Below are positions 7,882 through 15,684 of a stretch of 64,000 nt of DNA, piece after piece (position 1 is the first letter of the stretch; every line of letters begins with the position of its first letter). This DNA is from Streptomyces sp. NBC_01210 (GTDB lineage: Bacteria > Actinomycetota > Actinomycetes > Streptomycetales > Streptomycetaceae). The stretch covers positions 7,130,001-7,194,000 of the forward strand of contig NZ_CP108549.1 of the NCBI RefSeq assembly GCF_036010325.1, written 5' to 3'. Below the pieces are notes generated by a model that was not told where the DNA came from, searched no databases, and was given only the letters and a program-made list of their open reading frames with translations. Position numbers and translations under genes: made by a program.

Positions 7882-9354
7882 ATGAACGTTGCACGCACGC
7901 AGACGAACCAGGCAGCACGCCGAGCCCCCCGGCCGGGAGCCGTGCTCGCGGCACTCGCCGCGGCGCAGTTCACCGTCATGCTCGCCACCTCGATCGTCAA
8001 TGTGGCGCTTCCGCAGATCCGCGCCGGAGTCGGCCTGTCGGACGGCGGAACCACCTGGGTGGTCAACGCCTACGGCCTGGCGTTCGGGGCACTGCTCCTG
8101 GCGGGCGGGAGGGCGGCCGACCTCCTCGGCCGCCGGCGGGTGCTGATCGCCGGGCTCGCGCTGTTCGCCGCGGCTTCGCTGTCGGCGGGACTGGCCACCG
8201 CTTCGGGCGTGCTGATCGCCGCCCGCGCCGTTCAGGGCCTTGCCGCCGCCGCCATCGCTCCGGCCGCGCTCGCCCTGACGATGGACCAGTTCCCATCCGG
8301 CCCGGGGCGTGGCAAGGCACTGGGGGTGTGGGGGGCTGTCTCCGGCGCGGGAGGAGCGGGCGGCGTCCTGCTGGGCGGTGTGCTCACCCAGGCGTGGGGC
8401 TGGCCCTGGATCTTCCACTCGGTCGCGCTCGGGGCGGCGCTGGTCCTGGCCGCCGTGGCTGCGCTCGTGCCACGGGCGGCCGGACGGACGGCCGGGCGGT
8501 TCGACCTGCTGGGCACGGCCACCGTCACCCTCGCCCTGACCTGCCTGGTCTGGGGCCTGACCACCGCACGCGGCGCCGGCTGGACCGACGGCCGGGTGCT
8601 GGGCGCCCTCGGGACCGCCGCCACGCTGCTCGCGGCCTTCGCCGTGATCGAGCGCCGCCGGCCGAACGCACTGATACCGCCGCGTCTGTTCACCACCGGC
8701 CAGGTCGCTGCGGGCAACCTGCTGATGGCGCTGCTGGGCTCGGTGTGGATCGCTCTGTTCTTCTTCCTGCCGCTCTACCAGCAGCAGGTCCTCGGATCCA
8801 GCCCCTTGGCCACCGGAGCGGGACAACTCCCGCTCGCCGGCGCCAATATGCTCGGCGCCGCCCTGGCGCCGCGCATCTCCCGGCGCATCGGGGCCTCCGC
8901 GACCGTGACCGCGGCCCTGCTCACCGAGGCCGCGGGCCTGATGTGGCTGTCAGGGATCAGCGCTCACGGCAGCTATCTCGCCAACATCCTCGGCCCGAGC
9001 ATCCTGATCGGCCTGGGCCTCAGCATCGCCTTCGTCCAGCTCACCGCGCTCGCCGTGGACGGCGTCCCACGACAGGACGCGGGCCTGGCAGGCGGCCTGG
9101 TGAACACCACCCGCCAGGTCGGCGGCGCCATCGGCCTCGCCGCCCTGGCCACCCTGGCCGGCTCCGTCACCGCCCACGCGTCCACCCACCAGCCCCATCT
9201 GGAAGCCCTCACCGCCGGCTACCGCACCGTCTTCACGGTCGCCGCCGCGGTCCTGGCCGCAACAGCCCTCCTCGCGCTGCTCCTCACCCGCTGTGCCGGC
9301 CCGCGGACCGCAACCACCTCCACCGGCCCGGCTTCCGAACCGCAACCCGCCTGA
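7882..9354 (+). CDS. MFS drug efflux transporter, DHA2 (EmrB/QacA) family, 14 TM
   Basis: This 490-aa protein has MFS motifs: LATSIVNVALPQI in TM1, WVVNAYGLAFGALLLAGGRAADLLGRRRVLIAG (motif A) around TM2-3, and GAVSGAGGAGGVLLGGVLTQAWGWPWIF (motif C, antiporter signature) in TM5. About 14 hydrophobic segments fit the DHA2 proton antiporters. The ATG at 7882 gives the usual N-terminus; no strong ribosome site is visible and the frame is open further upstream. It lies 118 nt after the regulator and is probably the exporter or self-resistance pump for the metabolite made by this cluster. Confidence 0.93.
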   Translation: MNVARTQTNQAARRAPRPGAVLAALAAAQFTVMLATSIVNVALPQIRAGVGLSDGGTTWVVNAYGLAFGALLLAGGRAADLLGRRRVLIAGLALFAAASLSAGLATASGVLIAARAVQGLAAAAIAPAALALTMDQFPSGPGRGKALGVWGAVSGAGGAGGVLLGGVLTQAWGWPWIFHSVALGAALVLAAVAALVPRAAGRTAGRFDLLGTATVTLALTCLVWGLTTARGAGWTDGRVLGALGTAATLLAAFAVIERRRPNALIPPRLFTTGQVAAGNLLMALLGSVWIALFFFLPLYQQQVLGSSPLATGAGQLPLAGANMLGAALAPRISRRIGASATVTAALLTEAAGLMWLSGISAHGSYLANILGPSILIGLGLSIAFVQLTALAVDGVPRQDAGLAGGLVNTTRQVGGAIGLAALATLAGSVTAHASTHQPHLEALTAGYRTVFTVAAAVLAATALLALLLTRCAGPRTATTSTGPASEPQPA

Positions 9355-9430
9355 ACCTCCTGAATCCGGCTGAACCGATGGATCAGCCGCGCCACCGAAA
9401 CATGTCATCCAGAGAGAGGAACCCGTAGCC

Positions 9431-9871
9431 GTGGTCACCATCGACGAGACCGCCCCCGTCATCGTCCGTCTGAGCACCGAGATCAACGCCCCGCTCGCGA
9501 CGGTGTGGGAGCTGCACACCGACATCGCGGCCTGGCCCACCTGGAACACGGACATCGACCAGGCCGAGCTCAACGGGCCCCTGATGTCCGGCAACTCCTT
9601 CAGCTGGCGAACCCATGGCCTGGAGATCACCTCCACCGTGCGCGAACTGGTCCCCGACAAGCGGATCGTGTGGGGCGGCCCAGCCGACGGCATCACCGGC
9701 ATCCACGTGTGGACGTTCGAGCAGGACGGCGACCACGTCACCGTCCGCACCGAGGAGTCCTGGAGCGGCGCCCCGGTCGAAGCCGCCGCCGACCACCTCG
9801 GCAAGGCCCTCCACGACTCCCTGGAGAACTGGCTTTCCCACCTCAAGGCCCGTGCCGAACAAGCTGCCTGA
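9431..9871 (+). CDS. SRPBCC (polyketide cyclase/dehydrase-type) protein
   Basis: This 146-aa protein begins with GTG at 9431 behind GAGAGAGGA. The pattern VRLSTEINAPLATVWELHTDIAAWPTWNTDI, then FSWRTHGLEITSTVREL, and a C-terminal helix with ADHLGKALHDSLENWLSHLKARAE is typical of the START/SRPBCC fold, a hydrophobic ligand-binding cup used by aromatase/cyclases and other small-molecule enzymes. It sits 77 nt after the exporter and 36 nt before the carotenoid-type oxygenase, so the three are likely co-transcribed. Its role here, binding or cyclising an intermediate, is inferred. Confidence 0.88.
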   Translation: MVTIDETAPVIVRLSTEINAPLATVWELHTDIAAWPTWNTDIDQAELNGPLMSGNSFSWRTHGLEITSTVRELVPDKRIVWGGPADGITGIHVWTFEQDGDHVTVRTEESWSGAPVEAAADHLGKALHDSLENWLSHLKARAEQAA

Positions 9872-9907
9872 CAAAAAGCATCACATCCACTGAAAGAGAT
9901 TCCTGCC

Positions 9908-11272
9908 ATGACTGCTGCGAAGCCCTATCTGACCGGCCACTACACCCCCGTCGCCGACGAGGTCACCGCCACCGGACTCACCGTGGAGGGCACGCTGCCC
10001 CCGGAGCTGGACGGCCGGCTGATCCGCAACGGACACAACCCCAAGCCCGGTGTCACCCCGACCCACTGGTTCAAGGGCAGCGGCATGGTCCACGGCATCC
10101 GCCTCCGTGAGGGCCGCGCCGAGTGGTACCGCAACCGCTGGGTGCACACCCCTGCCCTCGACGGCGCCCCCTACATGACCGAGCACGGCCCCGACCTGAC
10201 CGCCAGCACCGCCGGTACCCACGTCATCGAGCACGCCGGACGGCTGCTCGCCCTGTGCGAGGCGAACGTCCCCTTCGAACTCACCCCGGACCTGGAGACC
10301 GTCGGCGCGTACGATTTCGACGGCACGCTGCGCAGCGCGATGACCGCGCACCCCAAGGAGGACCCGCTCACCGGGGAGTTGCACTTCTTCGGCTCCTCAC
10401 CCTTCCCGCCGTTCCTGACGTACTACGTCGCCGACGCCAAGGGCGGGATCGTCCACAGCGCCGAGATCCCGGGAGCGACCGCCTCCCTCAAGCACGACTT
10501 CGCCCTGACCCGCCGTCATGTGGTCTTCATCGAGGGCAATGTCACCTTCGACCCGGCCGAGCACTCCGGCATCCCCTACGGCTGGAGCGACGCCCAGCCC
10601 GCCCGCATCGGCATCATGGCCCGCGGCACCGACGGCGCCCCGCAGGTCCGCTGGTTCTCCATCGAGCCCGGCAACCTGTTGCACGTCGCCAACGCCTTCG
10701 AGGACGGCCAGGGCCGGATCGTCCTGGAAGGCCCCACCGTGGACCGAGAGGGCTTCCAGCTGTCCTGGAATTGGTGGGTCGGCGCCCCCGGGCGCGGCAC
10801 CGAGCCCGTCGCCCGCTCCTACACCCGCCGCTGGGTGGTCGACATGGCGGCCGGCACCGTCGACGAGCAGATCGTCGACGACCTCACCGTGGAGTTCCCC
10901 ACCCTCAACGAGGACTACCTGGGCGCTGAGAACCGCTACCAGTACGCCATCTCCTTCCCCGACGAGAAGGGCTTCGGCGGCTACGGCATCGTCAAGTACG
11001 ACCGCACCACCGGCGCCCGCCGCATCCGCCAGGTCGGCGACGCCCGTATGCCCGGCGAAGCGGTGTTCGTCCCCGCCGCCGGAGGCACCCGCGAGGACGA
11101 CGGCTACCTCCTCACCGTGACCTCGGACCTCAAGCAGGACGCCTCCCAGCTCCTCGTCCTCGACGCCTCCGGCCTCGACCGGATCGCCACCGTCCACCTG
11201 CCCCAACGGGTGAGCGCCGGACTCCACGGCTCCTGGATCCCCGACACCGCCCTGGAGGCCACCCAGGGCTGA
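9908..11272 (+). CDS. Carotenoid cleavage oxygenase family (RPE65/CCD/lignostilbene dioxygenase) protein
   Basis: This 454-aa protein is a non-heme iron(II) dioxygenase of the seven-bladed propeller family that cleaves C=C bonds in carotenoids, apocarotenoids or stilbenes. The four iron-ligand histidines are visible at 148 (MTAHPK), 196 (LKHDFAL), 259 (LLHVANAFED) and 440 (LHGSWIP), and the N-terminus has the family pattern LPPELDGRLIRNGHNPKP and HWFKGSGMVHGIRL. AAAGAG precedes the ATG. No carotenoid biosynthesis gene (crtE, crtB, crtI) is in the window, so the substrate could be an apocarotenoid, a stilbene or another alkene. It is probably in one transcript with the SRPBCC protein and the exporter. 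Confidence 0.93.
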   Translation: MTAAKPYLTGHYTPVADEVTATGLTVEGTLPPELDGRLIRNGHNPKPGVTPTHWFKGSGMVHGIRLREGRAEWYRNRWVHTPALDGAPYMTEHGPDLTASTAGTHVIEHAGRLLALCEANVPFELTPDLETVGAYDFDGTLRSAMTAHPKEDPLTGELHFFGSSPFPPFLTYYVADAKGGIVHSAEIPGATASLKHDFALTRRHVVFIEGNVTFDPAEHSGIPYGWSDAQPARIGIMARGTDGAPQVRWFSIEPGNLLHVANAFEDGQGRIVLEGPTVDREGFQLSWNWWVGAPGRGTEPVARSYTRRWVVDMAAGTVDEQIVDDLTVEFPTLNEDYLGAENRYQYAISFPDEKGFGGYGIVKYDRTTGARRIRQVGDARMPGEAVFVPAAGGTREDDGYLLTVTSDLKQDASQLLVLDASGLDRIATVHLPQRVSAGLHGSWIPDTALEATQG

Positions 11273-11596
11273 CCCACAGCGAAGACGCACTCAGCTCCAC
11301 CGGCGGCGTGTTTACGCACAGCTGACTTCCCCCGGAGCCCTCACGGGACCTGCCGACCCCCTGAAGCCGCTCGTGCGCCTCCGACGCCGCCGACTCGCGA
11401 GGCGCGCATCGAACAACCGCACCGCCGAAACGCCATCCCACCAACGCAGCCTGCCGGCCCGCGAGACGCTCACCGCTCCGGCACCGCCCACAGCTCCGTA
11501 AGCATCGCCGTTTCCCCTGGCCCCGCTTCCTCCCGGAGCACCCCGAACAACGCCTCGAACCCGTACAGGCCGAGGCACATCACTAAGGAAGTCGAC
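11273..11596. other. Intergenic stretch, no gene seen
   Basis: These 324 nt separate the oxygenase from the TAP-like gene. No frame shows a credible protein on either strand. AAGGAAG at the right end is the ribosome site of the TAP-like gene, whose promoter is probably in this gap. Confidence 0.5.
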
Positions 11597-13075
11597 ATGA
11601 CAAGAACCCGGAAAAACGCCGGTTGGATCGCCGCCCTCTCCGTGCTCGTGGCCACCATCGCCGTACCGGCGCTCGCGCAGACCGAGGATGCCGACCACCG
11701 GACCCCTGCCAACGGCATCGACTGGCGCGCCTGCGCCGACACCGACTTCAAGCACATGCAGTGCGGATCGATCCAGGTACCAGTGGACTGGTCCCACCCC
11801 CACGCCGGCAGCACCACCCTCGCCCTGGTCCGCCGTCCGGCGGACGACCGGGCCCACCGCCGGGGCACCCTGCTCCTCAACGACGGAGCCGGCGGCTCCT
11901 CCATCGAGCAGCTGCGACTGGCGATGCGCATCGGCCTGCCGAACTTCGCCGGTGCCATGACCCGGAACTTCGACCTGGTCGCGGTGGATCCGCGCGGAGT
12001 GGGGCACAGCACGCCGATCCTCTGCGGCGAACCGCTCAAGCCCGCCGGAGTCAGCCACTTCCCGCAGGACCGGGCCGCGTTCAACGCGCTCGTGTCCCAC
12101 AACCGGGCCTTCGCCGAAGACTGCCTGCGCCGCAACGGCCGGCTCACCGCCCACGTCGACCAGACCAGCACCGCGCGGGACTTCGAGGCGGTCCGGATCG
12201 GGCTGGGCGAACGGCAGCTGAACTGGTACGGCATCCACTACAGCACGCTTCTCGGACGCACCTACGCCAAGCTCTACCCCGGCAGACTGCGCACCATGGT
12301 CCTCGACACCGCCCTGGACGACACCGGCTCGCCTCTCTCGCGGGTCACCCAGGAGGCGGCCACCGCCGAGACGGCCTTCAACCGCTTCACCGCCTGGTGC
12401 GCCGCGTCGAAGGAGTGCGCCCTGCACGGCAAGGACGTCGCGGCCGAGTACGACGCCCTCGTCGCTCGGGCCGACCGCGATCCGATCCCGACCGGGAGCA
12501 GGGCCCACCAGCCGCTGACCGGTGAGGACATCCGCGCGGCCACCCAGGACTACCTCACCCTGTCCGGTCACTCCTGGCCGGAGCTGGCGAAGACCATCGT
12601 CAAGGCCCAGGGTGGCGACGCGATGGACTTCACCCGCAACCCGGACGACACCCTCGACCCGGTCCAGGTACAGGTACCCGCCTGCCTCGACAACGCCCGT
12701 CCGGTGCACACCCTCGCCCAGCTCACCCAGTTGCGGAAGGAACTCGCCCGCGTGTCCCCGCACCTCGGCGGCGCCGTCCGCTCCTACAAGGCCATCGCCG
12801 GCTGCCTCGGCTGGCCCACCCCGGCCAAGCCCGTCAAGGCGGGCGCCCCGGTCCACGGCGCACCGCCCGCACTGATCCTCCAGTCCACCCACCAGGCCCT
12901 CGCCCCCTACCGCGCGGGCGCTGCCATGGCCGCCCAACTGCCCGGCAGCGTCGTACTCGGCCGCGAAGGCGACGACTACAGCATGTTCCTGGTCTCCGAG
13001 TGCGTCCAGAAGGCCACCAATCGCTACCTGACGACCCGCGTACTGCCCGCCCCTGGCACCACCTGCACCGACTGA
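11597..13075 (+). CDS. Secreted TAP-like alpha/beta hydrolase lacking the catalytic triad (probable pseudoenzyme)
   Basis: This 492-aa protein has a signal peptide (basic start, hydrophobic 9-25, cleavage near ALAQT) and the layout of Streptomyces tripeptidyl-aminopeptidase-like S33 hydrolases: VPVDWSHP, NFDLVAVDPRGVGHSTP, WYGxxYxTLLGRTYAKLYP, and a C-terminal TAP-like domain. The nucleophile elbow is GIHYS instead of GxSYG (His at 214), the acid site reads STHQALAP where LDPATP is usual (Gln433), and the base site reads EGDDYS where GDGHTS is usual (Tyr461). The oxyanion loop is NDGAGGSS instead of NPGGPGGSG. The intact paralogue at 61.3-62.9 kb keeps the triad. The reading frame is otherwise full length, so it may be a binding or scaffolding protein. 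Confidence 0.85.
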   Translation: MTRTRKNAGWIAALSVLVATIAVPALAQTEDADHRTPANGIDWRACADTDFKHMQCGSIQVPVDWSHPHAGSTTLALVRRPADDRAHRRGTLLLNDGAGGSSIEQLRLAMRIGLPNFAGAMTRNFDLVAVDPRGVGHSTPILCGEPLKPAGVSHFPQDRAAFNALVSHNRAFAEDCLRRNGRLTAHVDQTSTARDFEAVRIGLGERQLNWYGIHYSTLLGRTYAKLYPGRLRTMVLDTALDDTGSPLSRVTQEAATAETAFNRFTAWCAASKECALHGKDVAAEYDALVARADRDPIPTGSRAHQPLTGEDIRAATQDYLTLSGHSWPELAKTIVKAQGGDAMDFTRNPDDTLDPVQVQVPACLDNARPVHTLAQLTQLRKELARVSPHLGGAVRSYKAIAGCLGWPTPAKPVKAGAPVHGAPPALILQSTHQALAPYRAGAAMAAQLPGSVVLGREGDDYSMFLVSECVQKATNRYLTTRVLPAPGTTCTD

Positions 13076-13138
13076 GAAGCAGCGTCCTGCCGAAGGTGAC
13101 CGTCGGCCGCGCGCCCGACGTCACCCGGGTCTTCGGAG

Positions 13139-13170
13139 CCCTCTGAGCGGTGACCTCACCGCTCAGAGGG
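13139..13170. terminator. Bidirectional terminator hairpin
   Basis: A perfect 15-bp inverted repeat (CCCTCTGAGCGGTGA) with a 2-nt centre lies between the convergent TAP-like and methyltransferase genes. A second, imperfect dyad sits just left of it (about 13091-13138). Confidence 0.7.
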
Positions 13171-13309
13171 CAGCGAGCGGGCCGGAGACTGAGCCACAAA
13201 GCCATCGCAACCCAGGTGCGGAACGGCACACATGTCTTCCGTAAGTGGCTGACACGGTCGACGGCCCACAGACGGCCCAAGGGGTCTTCTGCCTATGGCG
13301 GTCCCGAGG

Positions 13310-14521
13310 TCATTTAGATTTCTGCTCGTAGACGAGGACGATGCGACTGTCCTCCTTGAGGATGTCCTGCCCTGTGGGCAGGTCGTCGAGGAGCGTGTCT
13401 GCCGGGTGGATGGTCATGTGCGGTACGGCTGTACGGTCGGTGCTCCAGGCGGAGATGTGGGCGACCATGCTGCGGGCTAGATCCTGCCCGTCGGGGCCGT
13501 AGCTGGCCGCCCCGAGCCGTGCGGGCCGCACGGGATCGGCGTTGTCGCGTTCGGCGATCAGGTACGCGAGGGAGCCGCCGGAGACGAGGGCGGGGCTGCG
13601 GCCGGGAATCGCGGGGCGTCGTACGCCGTCCTCCATGGCCTGCCCGGTGACTTCGATGCGGCAGACGGTGTTGTCGGAGGCGGTGGCGCGTAGCCAGATC
13701 CCGTCGAAGGTCTCCTGGCTGCCAACGCGGGCGTCCGACCACAGTTCGGTGAGCGGCGTGGAGAACACTTCACCGAGGAGATCGAGGTCAACGGGCTGGT
13801 CCCGGTCATGGTGGAGGCGAACGGTGCCGTTGGCCAACTCGATGGTCCGCTCTCCTTCCTGGCCGATGATGGGAACGAATCCGCACAGCTCCATGTCGTC
13901 GGAGACGAGTGTGTTGCCGTGGCGCGTCAGCGCGACGGAGCGGGTCTGCCCGCGCCAGCGCAGCGGGAGTACGAGTCGGCCACCGTCGTCGAGTTGCTGC
14001 CACCAGGTGGCAGGTACGTCCCAGACGCCCACCGTCGCAATGATCCGGTCGTAAGGGGCGTGCTCGGGTGCTCCCTTCAGGCCGTCGCGTTCCATCACCC
14101 TGACATGCTCGTAGCCCGCCCGATTCAGTGCGTCGCGGGCGTGCAGGGCGACATCGGAGTCAATGTCGATCGTGGTGATCTGCCCGTCTGGCCCTACGAG
14201 TTCGGAGAGGAGCGCGGCGTTGTAGCCGGTGCCAGCGCCGATCTCCAGGACGTGGTCACCGGGCTGCACGTCGAGCTGGGCGAGCATCATCGCGACGGTG
14301 GTCGGCACGGACGCGCAGGAGAGGGGGAGGGGCCCGTTGGGGTTCTCCTTGATCGAGACAGCCCTGTCCGCGTACGCGTCAGCTGGGTCGAGCCCCGGTA
14401 GGTGGAGTTCACGGCGGACGGTGCGCAAGGCCCGCTCGACCGCAGCCGGCAGCGGCCTCTCAGCAACGATCTGGTCGACGAGCTGGTTGCGCAGGTCGTC
14501 GACGGCGGGGGTGTTGTTCAC
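13310..14521 (-). CDS. FxLD-system methyltransferase (PIMT-like lanthipeptide O-methyltransferase)
   Basis: This 403-aa protein starts at the GTG at 14521 behind GAAAGAG. It has the protein-L-isoaspartate methyltransferase core: LPLSCASVPTTVAMML (about 66-80) and the SAM motif VLEIGAGTGYNAALL (91-105), then VGVWDVPATWWQQLDDGGRLVLPL. The ~150-residue C-terminal extension fits the FxLD-system methyltransferase family rather than housekeeping PIMT. Related enzymes in class I lanthipeptide clusters methylate an Asp in the modified peptide, giving succinimide and then isoaspartate. The precursor offers an Asp-Gly pair. It is the last gene of the lan operon, 11 nt after lanC. Confidence 0.88.
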   Translation of the reverse strand: MNNTPAVDDLRNQLVDQIVAERPLPAAVERALRTVRRELHLPGLDPADAYADRAVSIKENPNGPLPLSCASVPTTVAMMLAQLDVQPGDHVLEIGAGTGYNAALLSELVGPDGQITTIDIDSDVALHARDALNRAGYEHVRVMERDGLKGAPEHAPYDRIIATVGVWDVPATWWQQLDDGGRLVLPLRWRGQTRSVALTRHGNTLVSDDMELCGFVPIIGQEGERTIELANGTVRLHHDRDQPVDLDLLGEVFSTPLTELWSDARVGSQETFDGIWLRATASDNTVCRIEVTGQAMEDGVRRPAIPGRSPALVSGGSLAYLIAERDNADPVRPARLGAASYGPDGQDLARSMVAHISAWSTDRTAVPHMTIHPADTLLDDLPTGQDILKEDSRIVLVYEQKSK

Positions 14522-14532
14522 AGAAATCTCTT

Positions 14533-15684
14533 TCAGTTGAGAAGGAGGCAGGTCTCCCACCCTGATGCAACAGGGCGGGCGGGGTTGAGAGTGTGCAGGG
14601 TGAGCAGGATGCCGTCTGCCCCGGTGAGGAGTCCGGCGGCATCGGGTAGCGCCTGCTGTGCCACGTGTGTGGCGAAGCGAGCCCGCAGGGAGGGCAGAAG
14701 GCGGGAGAGCGCGCTTCCGGGAGTGGTGTCGGCCGCAGCCCGGTCGACAGCGAGACAGAGGCCCGCCCAGCCGTGGCAGACCGTCGAGTCGGTGATACGC
14801 GCCAGTTGCTCGGGGTCGGTGGCACATGATGTGAGGGCGTTTTCGGCGTGGCGCTGGGTGTCCGTGCGGTTGCAGGCGAGCGCGGCGAGCTGAAGGGCCC
14901 GGGCGATACCGGGGGTGCCGTAACACCATGAGGGTCTGCCCGGATGTGCCAGCGGTGGCGGTCCGCTGAGCCACATGTCCAAGGTGACGGTTTCCGGCCA
15001 GGCGGTACCACCGTCGGGAAGGCGTTGCGACCACTCCTCCAGCAGGCTGCAAGCCTGTTCCAGAGTGTCGCGCTGGCCTTGCACCGTGTGGCCTGCGCGG
15101 GTGCACAGGGCGAGGAGCGCGATGGGCCCGGCAACGCCGTGGGCTGTGCTGAAGTTGCCGTGTCCCTCCGGCCAGGCGGTATCGGGCTGGCCGGAGGGGC
15201 TGTCCGAAGTCCACCAGCCCGGCACCTGTTGGCCGTGGACGGTGACGGGCTTCTGGAAGAGCTGCACCAGGTAGTGCAGGACACCGTCGAGTACGTCGGG
15301 GCGCGTTCCACGGCGCAGGAGATACGCGCCGAGCCCGGTCAGACCGCCGATCAGGTCGTACTCCTGCATGCGCGGCGGCCGACCGGTGTCCATACGACGG
15401 TGGGCGTCCGACAGCCGCGCGTTCACGAGCGTGGCGAGCGCATCGTCCAGGCCGTCGAGCGCGGGCCGGTAGGCGTGGTGGCCCGCCGTGTGCAGCGCGA
15501 AGGCCATGGCGGGTGCCCCGCGGTACAGACTCGCGCTCGCAGGATCCACGGCAGCCGGTTGCCCGGCCATGGCTTTCGCCGTGGTGTGCGCCATCTCCCA
15601 GTTCCCGCTGCTCTGGGCGACGGCGGCTTGGTGGACGATGGTTCCGGCGAGCCCTCGACCCAAGTCGTGTGCAAGGTCGTTCAC
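14533..15684 (-). CDS. lanC: Lanthipeptide cyclase LanC
   Basis: This 383-aa protein starts at the GTG at 15684, overlapping the LanB stop by 4 nt (GTGA). It has the LanC alpha/alpha barrel repeats with GG or GxxG turns and the catalytic and zinc residues expected from NisC: His182 in the AHG motif, Cys254 in SWCYGTPG, and Cys303-His304 in VCHGWAG. It adds cysteine thiols to dehydrated Ser/Thr to form (methyl)lanthionine rings. A longer upstream open frame is an out-of-frame shadow of LanB. Confidence 0.93.
   Translation of the reverse strand: MNDLAHDLGRGLAGTIVHQAAVAQSSGNWEMAHTTAKAMAGQPAAVDPASASLYRGAPAMAFALHTAGHHAYRPALDGLDDALATLVNARLSDAHRRMDTGRPPRMQEYDLIGGLTGLGAYLLRRGTRPDVLDGVLHYLVQLFQKPVTVHGQQVPGWWTSDSPSGQPDTAWPEGHGNFSTAHGVAGPIALLALCTRAGHTVQGQRDTLEQACSLLEEWSQRLPDGGTAWPETVTLDMWLSGPPPLAHPGRPSWCYGTPGIARALQLAALACNRTDTQRHAENALTSCATDPEQLARITDSTVCHGWAGLCLAVDRAAADTTPGSALSRLLPSLRARFATHVAQQALPDAAGLLTGADGILLTLHTLNPARPVASGWETCLLLN

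Noticed and set aside
7882..9354. MFS pump as the lanthipeptide exporter
   Set aside because: It lies on the opposite strand within the P450 cluster, separated by convergent terminators; MFS pumps are not typical lanthipeptide exporters.
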